This document shows positions 1-9,274 of a DNA stretch of 43,409 nucleotides, in pieces (positions within the stretch are counted from its first letter, which is position 1; the number at the start of each line of letters is the position of its first letter). The stretch is from positions 1 through 43,409 of the forward strand of contig CALHGQ010000149.1 of the NCBI GenBank assembly GCA_938030175.1, given 5' to 3'. Source of the DNA: an uncultured bacterium. Its GTDB lineage: Bacteria; Planctomycetota; UBA1135; GCA-002686595. The position numbers and the translations under genes were made by a program. The notes under the pieces are model-generated. The model saw only the letters and a list, made by a program, of their open reading frames with translations. It ran no database searches and had not been told where the DNA came from.

Positions 1-1
1 G

Positions 2-664
2 ACAGAATCCCGAGTCTGGCTCGTCCGACACGGCCGTGTGAGCGCCCCGGACACCGCCTACGGGGACGACGACGTTCCGCTCTCGGAGGACGGCCGCGCC
101 CAGACGGAGGCCATGGGGAAAAGCGCAGCCCAGGGGCTCGATCCGGCCCTCGTCATCGCATCGCCGCTGATCCGGGCCCGCGCCATGGGCGAGTCCATCG
201 CAGGGGCCACGGGGGCTCCACTGCGGCTCGACGATCGGCTGAAAGAGATGAACCGCGGGGACTGGCAGGGACTCCTTCGGACGGAGTACGCGGCCCGCTG
301 GCTCAGCGCCTCGGAGGCGTACTGGGCCGATACCCTGCACTGGCGCGGGCACGGCGGCGAGTCCGAAGCGATGCTCGCGGAGCGAACGTACCCGGTACTC
401 GAAGCGGCAGCGGAGGCCGCCGCCGGCGGTACCTGCGTGATCGCCGCCCACCGTCAGGTGATTCGTTCGATCGTCGCAGCAGCCCTGGGCCTGCCGCCGG
501 GCCAAAGCTACGGCATGCAGCTCGATCCGGCCCACGCCGTTCTATTGGCCGACACCGGCGACCGCTGGACGCTCCTGCGCACCAACGTGTCGAGCCTAGG
601 CGCCCCCCACCTGACCGAGCCCGAGTCCGGGCCGCCCGAGGACGTGCCTACGCGGAAGCCGTAG
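2..664 (+). CDS. Histidine phosphatase superfamily (phosphoglycerate mutase-like) protein, 5' truncated by window edge
   Basis: Frame from nt 2 reads TESRVWLVRHGRVSAPDTAYGDDDVPLSEDGRAQ..., giving the RHG motif upstream of the GTG at 38 used by the ORF track; later IAAHRQVIRSI contains the second catalytic His region. Confidence 0.88.
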   Translation, partial: TESRVWLVRHGRVSAPDTAYGDDDVPLSEDGRAQTEAMGKSAAQGLDPALVIASPLIRARAMGESIAGATGAPLRLDDRLKEMNRGDWQGLLRTEYAARWLSASEAYWADTLHWRGHGGESEAMLAERTYPVLEAAAEAAAGGTCVIAAHRQVIRSIVAAALGLPPGQSYGMQLDPAHAVLLADTGDRWTLLRTNVSSLGAPHLTEPESGPPEDVPTRKP

Positions 665-1373
665 CGGCTTCTTCTTTGACGGGAGCCAGCAAGCGGTAGA
701 GGCTCGCGTAGGCGCGCAGGATGGGCATCTCGCCTTCGGCGCCTGCCTTCATCACACGGATCTTCTCGCGGGGTGCACCGACAGCCTCGGCGGCGGCCGC
801 GTCAGCCGTGGAGCGAACCACGATGCGGCGCGCGCTGGAGAGCGCGGCGCCGTAGGCGTCTTGACTCCCCGGCAGCTTCTCTTCCCCGGCCACCATCGCG
901 GCCTTGAGCTCGCGCAAGCGATCGAGGGTCACCACCGTCGGGACACCGGCGGCCTCAAGCGCCAAGAGCACACCGGGGCCAAAGCCGTCGAGCCCCAAGA
1001 CGTGAACGATGCGCGGGTTGCGGGCACGCACCCATTCGAGCACCGAGCCCTCGAGCCGTGCGCAGGTGAGCTGGTCAAAGGACGCGGCACGGTCCCCGCC
1101 GTTGAGACGCCGGACGCGGAACTTGGCCCCAGGGGCAGGGACGTTCCACTCATCGCGGAACGTGAAGCGAGCGCCCTTCGCCTCACGATCGAGGGCGAAG
1201 ACCTCGACGGACTCTTTGCCAGACGTGGACAGGACGCCAGCGTGGCGCCAAAGCGCCGCCCCGCGGGCCGACTTGCGAAGCGCCCACTCGGGGCCGATCA
1301 GTCCGACGGGTTGCCGCGCAACGGTCTCGTCGGTCGATTCGGAGGACACTTCGCTGGGCTGTTGCTCGGACAT
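648..1373 (-). CDS. GT-B/GT4-like N-terminal domain protein (single domain, no C-terminal donor-binding domain seen)
   Basis: VLEWVRARNPRIVHVLGLDGFGPGVLLALEAAGVPTVVTLDRLREL...SSARRIVVRSTADAAAAEAVGAPREKIRVMKAGAEGE resembles the glycosyltransferase subfamily 4 N-terminal domain; ORF ends about 25 aa later. Overlaps the convergent upstream gene by 17 bp. Confidence 0.5.
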   Translation of the reverse strand: MSEQQPSEVSSESTDETVARQPVGLIGPEWALRKSARGAALWRHAGVLSTSGKESVEVFALDREAKGARFTFRDEWNVPAPGAKFRVRRLNGGDRAASFDQLTCARLEGSVLEWVRARNPRIVHVLGLDGFGPGVLLALEAAGVPTVVTLDRLRELKAAMVAGEEKLPGSQDAYGAALSSARRIVVRSTADAAAAEAVGAPREKIRVMKAGAEGEMPILRAYASLYRLLAPVKEEAATASA

Positions 1374-1451
1374 TTCGATGAGGGGCGCCGCGTGATGCTC
1401 ACCGCTACGGGCGGCGGCCCCGCAAGCGGAAAAGATTTCTGGAGGTTGGTG

Positions 1452-3155
1452 TCAACGGAGCGTGCTCCCCTCCTGCAGGAGGCGGAACTCGCCGACTCCG
1501 GGCATATCGGAATCTGAGTCACCAAAATGAAGCACTCTACGCTCGCGGAGAATGAGGGCTTCCCAGCGGGCCGCGACGTCACGGAAGTCTGCCTCGATGC
1601 CCGGGCCCGGTCCCGAGGGTGACTGCGCGGTGCTCAGGCGGCTTTGGAAGATCGCGACCGGGCGCGGCTCGCGCGCCGTAGCCCCCTTGTCAGCCGTGGC
1701 CCCCGTGTCGGCCATAGACCCTGTATCAGAGGAACCGCTGTCGATCGTGCTGAGTCCCCAAGAGCTCCGGAGCGCCTCAGAGGCCTCCCATGGTCGATAG
1801 AGCGTCATGAGCCCCGCCTCCTCCACGACGGCCATCCCAGGGGGCGACGAGGAACAGGCGAAGAGCCGCCCGCGCGGATGCGAATCGGTAGCGCTCGATG
1901 CCTCCGCCATGGCGGCCCGCTGGGACAGGCCCAGCATCCGACCCGAGGTGGGAAGATCGAGAAGATCCGCAAGGGTCGGCGCCAGGTCGACGAGCGACAC
2001 AAGCGCGTCGCTCACGCGCCCGGGGCGGCCCGCTGTCTTCCCTGGACCGTCGGCCCCCCACCCCAACTCCTTGGCGATCGCAGCCGATGGACGGATCACG
2101 AGGGGCACGCGCAGGTCCTCTTCCTCCACAAGCCCGGCCTGCAGGAAGAACCCGTGCTCGCCGAGCTCCATGCCAAAGCTACCGACGATGACGATCGTGA
2201 GGTTGTCGGCGCGTCCGAACTCTTCGGCGTAGCCAACGACCCGCGCGATGTTCGCGTCGAGGGCGCGCAGCCCGCGGTCGTAGCGCAGTTCATACTCGGC
2301 CATCGTCACGCCGCGCAGGTCGCTCGCGCGGGACGGGGGCAGCACGTGAAAGAGGGGCTCCGCCGCCCCGAGGGGAACGGCGTAGTCCAGCTCCTTCCTC
2401 TTCACCCAGTGCTGCGTCAGTTCCTTGACCCGGGGCGTTTTCGACAGGTCGCCGCTGGGGGTCCACACGCGCTCCAAGTCGTGCATCTGCAGGTAGGCGA
2501 ACCAGTTCTCATCCAGCGGGCGCTGGTTGGCCCACTGGACGAATCGCTTGCCCACCCCGAAGACGCCGATGGAGCGCTCTTCCTCCAACGGGTCGCCCCC
2601 GAACTCTACGAACTCCCGGAAGCCGACGCTAAAGCCGCTCAGCTCAGCGATCTGCGGGTCGTCCACAAAGGCCGCCGTGTTCCAGCCCCGCCCTAGAAAA
2701 GAGCGTCCGAGCAACCAGAGGCCCTCGGGGATGAACCAAGGGTCGGCGACATCGGCTGCACCCGAGCCCTTCGGCGCAACATCCACCGGGGGCCGCGCCA
2801 GCATGGGGTCCGAGCCGGAGAGGATGGCGACGTGGGAACCGACGAGGCTCGGCGTCGGGCTCCACGCGTCGTTGAAGGAGATCCCCGACTCGGCAAGGGT
2901 CGCAAGGTACGGGGTCGTGTCTCGGTCGTACCCGCTGAGGGAGGTGTGATCCCACCGAAGCCCGTCGATGGCAATGACGAGGACCCCTTGCCCCGACACC
3001 TCGGCGCGGCCCGCCTGAACATCCTCAAGCGTCCCGCCGCCCCCGCAGCCCGCAAGGACCGCCAGGGGGAGCATCAGCGAAAACAGGGAGCGAACCGGAG
3101 TCAAACGGCGCTGGGGGCGAAAAATCGCCGAGTCGTTGGAAGGGAGACAGTGCAT
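1452..3155 (-). CDS. Sulfatase/alkaline-phosphatase-fold lipoprotein, probably catalytically degenerate
   Basis: Lipobox-like LAVLAGC; VLVIAIDGLRWDHTSLSGYDRDTTPYLATLAESGISFNDAWSP is a sulfatase N-terminus; C-terminal LGEHGFFLQAGLVEEEDLRVPLVIRPS. Confidence 0.8.
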   Translation of the reverse strand: MHCLPSNDSAIFRPQRRLTPVRSLFSLMLPLAVLAGCGGGGTLEDVQAGRAEVSGQGVLVIAIDGLRWDHTSLSGYDRDTTPYLATLAESGISFNDAWSPTPSLVGSHVAILSGSDPMLARPPVDVAPKGSGAADVADPWFIPEGLWLLGRSFLGRGWNTAAFVDDPQIAELSGFSVGFREFVEFGGDPLEEERSIGVFGVGKRFVQWANQRPLDENWFAYLQMHDLERVWTPSGDLSKTPRVKELTQHWVKRKELDYAVPLGAAEPLFHVLPPSRASDLRGVTMAEYELRYDRGLRALDANIARVVGYAEEFGRADNLTIVIVGSFGMELGEHGFFLQAGLVEEEDLRVPLVIRPSAAIAKELGWGADGPGKTAGRPGRVSDALVSLVDLAPTLADLLDLPTSGRMLGLSQRAAMAEASSATDSHPRGRLFACSSSPPGMAVVEEAGLMTLYRPWEASEALRSSWGLSTIDSGSSDTGSMADTGATADKGATAREPRPVAIFQSRLSTAQSPSGPGPGIEADFRDVAARWEALILRERRVLHFGDSDSDMPGVGEFRLLQEGSTLR

Positions 3156-3184
3156 GGTCGACGCCTACTCTCCCATGCGTGGGG

Positions 3185-3967
3185 TCAACGCATCAGAGAA
3201 AGCACGGAATCCTCATCCGTCCAGCGCTCTTCGCCGCGGTCGAGAACCTTCACCCAGCCCGGGAGTCGATCGAGGACGAGGGACTCCGCGCCCTGGTTGA
3301 GCTTCCCAAGGCGTTCCCTACCGGTGTCTGGCGTTCCGTAGAGGGCAGCGCCGTCCTCGTCGATCACCATGACCGCCTCGGATTCACCCTGGAAGATGTG
3401 GCCCAAAAGCGGCGTCCAAAAGAAGGGCAGCAGCAGGATCGCCAGCCAGGGTCCGCGCCCCCAACCGCCGCCGCGGAAGGCGTCGAACGCTCCGGCCAAG
3501 AGGACGAGCAGTCCGCCGAGGAGCGCGAGCCATTCGGCTTCGCCCCGCGTGAAGAATCGCACGAAGCCCCCCACGAGGCCCATGTCCTTGGGGTCGAGCC
3601 CCGCGTCCGCCCGCGCGAGGTCGCGGTTCGCCTTCGCGTCGTCCCAGCGTGGAGCGAGGCGCAGCGACGACTCGAACCAGGCGGCTGCGCGCAGCGGCTC
3701 GCCCGCCGTGTGGTGCGCGACCCCCACGTTGTAGGCAAGCCTTGCGCGCTCGCGCGACGGGAGCTCCGCGGCCCCCTCGAGCTTTGACTCCCAAAACTGC
3801 AGCGCGCCTTCGTGGTCGCCAGCACGCCAGCGGACGGAACCTTCCCCCGCGCCTTCCTCGGCGGCGCCAACACCCGCCGTCTGCGCCAACCCTGTAGTGC
3901 CGAGGGCGAGCGAAACGGCGACCGCCAAAAGCCACACACGAAGATCGATCCAAGCCATGCGTACCAT
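3185..3967 (-). CDS. batE: BatE-like TPR/SH3 membrane protein
   Basis: TPR-like GALQFWESKL...AYNVGVAHHTAGEPLRAAAWFESSLRLAPRWDDAKANRDLARA, two hydrophobic segments, SH3-like C-terminus; last in the Bat operon. ATG at 3967 overlaps the batD stop (TGATG); ORF track uses TTG at 3970. Confidence 0.75.
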   Translation of the reverse strand: MVRMAWIDLRVWLLAVAVSLALGTTGLAQTAGVGAAEEGAGEGSVRWRAGDHEGALQFWESKLEGAAELPSRERARLAYNVGVAHHTAGEPLRAAAWFESSLRLAPRWDDAKANRDLARADAGLDPKDMGLVGGFVRFFTRGEAEWLALLGGLLVLLAGAFDAFRGGGWGRGPWLAILLLPFFWTPLLGHIFQGESEAVMVIDEDGAALYGTPDTGRERLGKLNQGAESLVLDRLPGWVKVLDRGEERWTDEDSVLSLMR

Positions 3968-5835
3968 CAAAGTCCCCCCGCCGTCGCGGCGCGCGCGAAG
4001 CTTCGAATCCTAGCCGGGTCCGGCGTCCGGGAGGCCTGGCCACCAAAGATCGCCGCGTCCAAGTCCTGTCGAATCTGAGCGTAGTCCGCCTGCAGCTCTT
4101 GCGGGAGCTCGGCCGGATTCATCCCGGCACCCTCCGGCAGTGCTCCCTGGCCGATCCATTCCGCGGGCTCCGTGCCCGTGCGCGCTGCGAGGAAGGTCTC
4201 AAGCGCGACGCTGAGCTCCTTGGGATCCGAGCTTCCGAGGCCGCGCTCCAACGAACGCAGGGCGCCGCGCCTACGGCGCGCCTCGGCGCTGGCCGGATCC
4301 CCGTTGGCGCGGGCCACTCGCCGCAGCACGCGCCAGCCAACCAGACCGAGGAAGAGAGCTGCGAGGGCGCTCCCCGCGCCGGGCCCGCGCTCGAAGAAGC
4401 TGCCACCGGTGCCGCCTTGATCGGAAGGCCTCGCGGCGATGTCGCGCAGGACAATCGCGGGGGGCTGCTCCTCTTCCTCGACCTTCTCCCCAAAGGGATC
4501 GGGACCGTCCGCGCCGGCCACCTTACGCACTCGAATCTCAAGCGGCTCCGTGGTCAGCTCCACGAAGGTCTCGGATTCGGTGTCGAAGACCGTGAGCGGA
4601 ACGCCGGGGATCTCGTCCGCCGAAGCGCTGAGCGGCACGAGGTCGTACTTGATGACTCGCTCGTACGCCCCCTTCTCGTCGTCCACGCCGAGCACGCGGA
4701 ACCCATCGAAGGCGGGCATACGCGAAAGGTCAGGGGCCGGGAAAAACTCTAGGTTGCCCATCCCGGAGTAAGTGAGCTCGAAGTCGATGGGCTCGCCCGC
4801 ATCCACGTCGCGCCGCAGCGCTTCGCGGGAAGCTTCGAACTTGCCGACGGCACCGGTCCACTCGATGGGGCGCCCCTCCTCGGGGACGGGCACGACCTCG
4901 ATGGAGAACGGGTCAAGTGGCCGGTAGTAGGCGCGGCCGCGGCCACGGATGAACCGCGAACCGCGCTCGGACTGCGGCGTGAACTCGAAGATCGAGCGAG
5001 AGAAGTCCACGGTGCCTGCGCGCGTCGCAACGTAGCGCCGACGCAGCCGGAACGTGCGAAACTTGCGTCCATCCCGGGTGGTATCGGGCAGTCCCACGAC
5101 GGAAATCCGCTGGTTGCCCGAGACGGGGAAGTCGTAGAGCTGCCCCGCGGTCGGCGTCTCCAGCTCGACCACTCCGTCCTGGCGACCGTACCACGGAATA
5201 CGAAGGTTGAGCGACGCTGCCTCTAGCGCCGAGTCCCAGCCCCAGTCCAGCTCGACGGTGTAAGGCTCGCCCTCGAAAACGCGCTTGGGTACGTCGGCCC
5301 GCTCCAAGAAGAGAAGGTCGCTCGCCGCAAGATCTTCGACGACCCGCAGGTCCATAGCCGACACGGGGCGCACGTACACCTCGCCACCCACGGTCACCGA
5401 GATCGGCGGAATGAGGTACTCACCGGGCCCCGACGGAATCACCTCGATCAGGTAAGTGGAGGTCACCGTGGACACGACGCGGCCGCGGGAGTCCTGGGAC
5501 GTGTAGGACCTCCGACCGCCGCTTTGCGGGCGACCGAATTCGAGGCCCTCCACCTCGGGGAGAATGCCGAGCTTCACCGCGCCGGCTTGCCTTCCGCTGT
5601 TCTGGGTGACGCTCACGCGGATCGCAACTGGCTCTCCCACCTTCGAGAGGCCGCTCGTGAGGGAGACCTCGACCTTCGCGAGCTGCCCCGACTGCGCAGC
5701 GATGGGCGCCGTCGAGGATGGGGCCGCGCCCGCGGTTGCCGCCAGCACAGCGAGCGCCATCCCGAGGAACAACGGGATGGCCACCGCGGCTCGGCCCAGC
5801 GTGCAAAATGTCTTGTGGAGATAGATGGATGTCAT
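3967..5835 (-). CDS. batD: BatD family protein (oxygen tolerance)
   Basis: Signal peptide; KVEVSLTSGLSKVGEPVAIRVSVTQNSG, repeated Ig-like segments, C-terminal TM GSALAALFLGLVGWRVL; position between BatC- and BatE-like genes. Confidence 0.85.
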   Translation of the reverse strand: MTSIYLHKTFCTLGRAAVAIPLFLGMALAVLAATAGAAPSSTAPIAAQSGQLAKVEVSLTSGLSKVGEPVAIRVSVTQNSGRQAGAVKLGILPEVEGLEFGRPQSGGRRSYTSQDSRGRVVSTVTSTYLIEVIPSGPGEYLIPPISVTVGGEVYVRPVSAMDLRVVEDLAASDLLFLERADVPKRVFEGEPYTVELDWGWDSALEAASLNLRIPWYGRQDGVVELETPTAGQLYDFPVSGNQRISVVGLPDTTRDGRKFRTFRLRRRYVATRAGTVDFSRSIFEFTPQSERGSRFIRGRGRAYYRPLDPFSIEVVPVPEEGRPIEWTGAVGKFEASREALRRDVDAGEPIDFELTYSGMGNLEFFPAPDLSRMPAFDGFRVLGVDDEKGAYERVIKYDLVPLSASADEIPGVPLTVFDTESETFVELTTEPLEIRVRKVAGADGPDPFGEKVEEEEQPPAIVLRDIAARPSDQGGTGGSFFERGPGAGSALAALFLGLVGWRVLRRVARANGDPASAEARRRRGALRSLERGLGSSDPKELSVALETFLAARTGTEPAEWIGQGALPEGAGMNPAELPQELQADYAQIRQDLDAAIFGGQASRTPDPARIRSFARAATAGGL

Positions 5836-5847
5836 CGGTTCGCGTCT

Positions 5848-7068
5848 CTACCAGTCCTTCTTCGCGGGGATCTTGCCGCGAATCCTGCGGAGGCGGCGAA
5901 TCTCCTCGCCGCGTTCCTGGTGCTCTTTGTTCTGTTCGAGGAGCCGCTGGAGTTCCTCCGCGGTCATCGTTGTCTCCTCAATCTGCTCCTCGCCGGGCTC
6001 CGGCTGCTCCTCGGAGTCGGACTCCTCGCCGTCCTCTTCGTCAGGCTCCTCTTCAGGCTCTTCCTCGGAGTCCCCCTGGGGGTCTTCTTCCGGCTCTTCC
6101 TCGGACTCGTTCTCTGAGTCCTCCTGTTCGCCCTGCTCCTCGGACTCCTGCTCGTCCTCAGACTGCTGCTCCTCGTCGGACTTCTGCTGGTCTTCGTTCT
6201 CCTGCTCGTCTTCGTTCGGCTCTTCCTTGTCCTGCTCGCCCTCTTCGCCGTCCTCCGACTGTTCCTGATCTTGGCTCTGTTCCTCGCGCTGCTTCTCGAT
6301 CTCGTCGAGCTCACGCAGGCGGCGGATCACCAGCTCGACGTTGGCGGCGGCGTCTTCACCCTCGTCCTGGGTCAGGTACTCCACGAAGTGGTCGCGGGCT
6401 CGAAGGTAGAACGTGCGCGCGATGTCGAGGGGGTCAGGCGCGTCGTCCGCGCCAGCCTGGTTCGGATCAGGCGGAGAGGTGGGCCCCGCGCCGCCGGTGC
6501 CCGCAATCTCTGGGATCGTCGCGCGGGCTGCCTCAGCGGTCATCAGGTCCAGCGTTCCCTGGTTGTACACCGCGCTCTTGCGCACGTTGCCCGGTGCGGC
6601 GCCGCGGGCGCGCTCCAGAGCGGATTCCGCGCGCTCCAAGAATCCGGGGGTCTCTTCGCCCCCCTTCGCGGCCCCGGCGAGCAGGGTCGCCGCCCGCGCG
6701 TACTCGATCTCCGCGCGATCCGTCGGGCGCAGCGCACTGACGCCAAGGAGATCCAAGCCGCTCGTAATCGGCGAGAGCACAGACTCCGAGACGCCGCGCG
6801 TGGCGCCGTTGAGTCGTTCGCGGAATCGCGCCGTTGCGCCGGGGCTGAGCATCTGGTCGGCGATCGCCAACGCTTCCTCAATGCGGCCGCCTTCGGCCTC
6901 GTCCGCCATCGCGAGGACGCCTTCTTGGAGTGTGCCTTCCCATGGCTCCACCTCCCCCGCTTCCCCACATCCCGTGAGGCCAGCGGCCAGGGTCAAAGCG
7001 AAGAGCAACGACGGCGCGAGGACGATTCGCGGCGTGGACCGTTGGGTGAGGGGCAGTTGAAATCTCAT
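5848..7068 (-). CDS. batC: BatC-like lipoprotein with a very acidic Glu-rich region
   Basis: Start MRFQLPLTQRSTPRIVLAPSLLFALTLAAGLTGCGEAG (lipobox LTGC) at 7068, ATGA overlap with batB stop at 7065-7067; C-terminal MTAEELQRLLEQNKEHQER. ORF track start at 7179 looks over-extended. Confidence 0.75.
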   Translation of the reverse strand: MRFQLPLTQRSTPRIVLAPSLLFALTLAAGLTGCGEAGEVEPWEGTLQEGVLAMADEAEGGRIEEALAIADQMLSPGATARFRERLNGATRGVSESVLSPITSGLDLLGVSALRPTDRAEIEYARAATLLAGAAKGGEETPGFLERAESALERARGAAPGNVRKSAVYNQGTLDLMTAEAARATIPEIAGTGGAGPTSPPDPNQAGADDAPDPLDIARTFYLRARDHFVEYLTQDEGEDAAANVELVIRRLRELDEIEKQREEQSQDQEQSEDGEEGEQDKEEPNEDEQENEDQQKSDEEQQSEDEQESEEQGEQEDSENESEEEPEEDPQGDSEEEPEEEPDEEDGEESDSEEQPEPGEEQIEETTMTAEELQRLLEQNKEHQERGEEIRRLRRIRGKIPAKKDW

Positions 7069-8168
7069 GGGGTGTCCTCGCTCTCCGAAGTTCTCGGCGC
7101 GGTTTGACGCGCACGCGCGTTGGTGTCCATCAGGCTGGCTTCCAGGAGCAGCAGCAAGAGGGCGAGGCCGAGCGGCCACTGGAAGCGGTCCTGGGGCACA
7201 CGCTCCTTGCCGTCGATGATGTCGCGTCCCTCCATCGGCAGGATGGCCCGCTCGTAGAGCTGCTCCAGGGGCAGCACGCGCCCCTTGGCCTGCAGATAGA
7301 TTCCGCCGGAGACGTCCGCGATGCGCTGAAGGGAATCGGGGCTGAGCTGGGAGATCACCTCGCTGCGATCGCTCGAGTCGGGATCGACGATGAACCCGCC
7401 CCCGCCGTCGGGGATCTTGCCCCCGAGCTGGGTCCCCATGCCGAGCACATGGACCTCGATGCCGCGGTCGGCCGCTCGTTCGGCGGCGCTGAGCCCCTCA
7501 CCCGTCAGGTCCTCGCCGTCCGTGACGAGGATGATCGCCTCGTTGGATCCGCTGTCCCCTTCGAATCGGTCGAGGGCCAGGTTGAGCGCTGCACCGATGT
7601 CGGTGCCGCCCTTGCGGTTATCGTCGGGCCCCATGCGCTCGAGGAAGTAGCGCGCGGTGTCGAGGTCCCGGGTCAGCGGCGTGACGTCCCGCGCGCTTCC
7701 GGCGAATCCGACGAGGGCCAAACGCTCGCCCTGCATGACGTCGAGCAGCGCGCCAATCTCGGCCTTCGCGCGGTCGAGCCGGTTGGGGCTCACGTCTTCC
7801 ACCAGCATGGAGCGAGAGGTATCGACAGCCACCACGATGTCCACCTGCTGGCTTTGCACGGGCACGAGGGAGAAGCCCTTGACCGGTCCGAGCCACGCCG
7901 CGACGAGCGCGACGACGCCGAGACCCGCGAACAACGCGCGTAGGACGGCACGCCGACGAAGCCAGCCGATCAGGTCGTCCCCCGACAGTGAGCCGGCACG
8001 GCCCCGCGGACCGAGGCTTGGGAAGAGCCGCACAAGATGCCGAGGCTCACAGAGCGCACGCAGCCCCCGAATACGCTGGCTGAGCGCCCAGAGACCAAGC
8101 AGCAACGGCACGGCCCCGAGGACCACCAGGGGCAACCATTCCGGTCGCAGGAATTCGACCCCCATCAC
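7065..8168 (-). CDS. batB: VWA domain protein, BatB-like
   Basis: MIDAS motif IVVAVDTSRSM, ILVTDGED, GGTDIGAAL; N-terminal TM helices; within Bat operon. Confidence 0.88.
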   Translation of the reverse strand: MMGVEFLRPEWLPLVVLGAVPLLLGLWALSQRIRGLRALCEPRHLVRLFPSLGPRGRAGSLSGDDLIGWLRRRAVLRALFAGLGVVALVAAWLGPVKGFSLVPVQSQQVDIVVAVDTSRSMLVEDVSPNRLDRAKAEIGALLDVMQGERLALVGFAGSARDVTPLTRDLDTARYFLERMGPDDNRKGGTDIGAALNLALDRFEGDSGSNEAIILVTDGEDLTGEGLSAAERAADRGIEVHVLGMGTQLGGKIPDGGGGFIVDPDSSDRSEVISQLSPDSLQRIADVSGGIYLQAKGRVLPLEQLYERAILPMEGRDIIDGKERVPQDRFQWPLGLALLLLLLEASLMDTNARARQTAPRTSESEDTP

Positions 8169-9274
8169 GGCAGCCTCCTCCCCATCGTCGCGCTGAGGAT
8201 CCAGGACAGGAGGTAGAGCAGCAGCGCCGGCCCCAGAAGGAACGGGTAGAGATCGTAGCGCTCAGCGAAGCGCTCCTCCGTCCGTGGCGTTCGCTCCAGC
8301 TCTTCGATGGCGGCGTACGCATCTTCTAGCTCTTCCTTGCTCTCCGCGTGGAAGAATCGACCGCCGGTCATTTCGGCGATCTTCGGCAAGTCGCCGACGT
8401 TGGCGCGCGTGCGCCGAACGTCACCGAAGAGCGTGCGAGTCATCATGACCCGGGGCCCGGCAAAGACCGTGTAGACGCGCACCTTACCTTCGACCGCCGC
8501 TTTGGCGGCGGTGAGCGGCTCCATCATGTGCACGGTTTCCTCGCCGTCCGTCAGGAGGACGGCGACGCGGCTGTCTGCATCGCTTCCCATCAGGACCTTG
8601 ACGGCCGTCGCGAGGGCGCCACCGATGGCGGTGCCATCGAGCACCTGCTCGGTCTCGATGTCCGTGACGTCCAAGACGCCCTTCAGGGCATCGGAGTCGA
8701 GCGTGAACGGCACGAGCAGATCGGTGTAGGCCGCGAAACCAAAGAGCGCGACGTTGTCCCGCGCATTCTCGGAGTCCGTCATGCGTCGCTCGGCGAAGTC
8801 CGCCACCACGTCCCGCACGATATCGAAGCGCCTCGGCCCGCCTGCGCGTTCGCGCTGGTCCATGGAGCTGGAGCGGTCGAGCAGCAGCGCGATGTCGATG
8901 CCCTCGGACTCTTGGCTGGTGGAGATCTTGCCCTGGAGCGGTCGACTCAGTCCGATGAGCACTAGGGCCACAGACAACATGCGCACCGCGGTGGCCATCC
9001 ATGCGAGCGTGCCGCCCGAGGTGGACGCGGCGCCCCCGGACTGGCTCGGGACGCCGATCGTCGGCACCCGCGCGGCCGCGACGCGACGCGCCTCGGAGCC
9101 GCGCCACATCAGAAAGAGCGCCAAGGGGATCGCGACGAGGAACCAAGGGTCGGCGAAGGAGTAGCCGAAGGCCGACCAGCGTTCCTCGGCCGTGCTGCGC
9201 ACGAGATCCTGGGCCATGGGGACGAGGCCAGGGAAGGAGCCCAAGAGGGAACTCGAGAACAGGGGAGCACTCAT
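8165..9274 (-). CDS. batA: VWA domain protein, BatA-like
   Basis: MIDAS motif IALLLDRSSSM, VLLTDGEE; N-terminal FADPWFLVAIPLALFLMWRGSE; C-terminal TM. ATG at 9274 overlaps upstream stop (ATGA). Confidence 0.88.
   Translation of the reverse strand: MSAPLFSSSLLGSFPGLVPMAQDLVRSTAEERWSAFGYSFADPWFLVAIPLALFLMWRGSEARRVAAARVPTIGVPSQSGGAASTSGGTLAWMATAVRMLSVALVLIGLSRPLQGKISTSQESEGIDIALLLDRSSSMDQRERAGGPRRFDIVRDVVADFAERRMTDSENARDNVALFGFAAYTDLLVPFTLDSDALKGVLDVTDIETEQVLDGTAIGGALATAVKVLMGSDADSRVAVLLTDGEETVHMMEPLTAAKAAVEGKVRVYTVFAGPRVMMTRTLFGDVRRTRANVGDLPKIAEMTGGRFFHAESKEELEDAYAAIEELERTPRTEERFAERYDLYPFLLGPALLLYLLSWILSATMGRRLP

Noticed and set aside
5825-6268. 147-aa Ser-rich plus-strand ORF (SSSGSSSGSSSES)
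   Set aside because: Complement of the Glu-rich BatC codons; no independent start or domain support.
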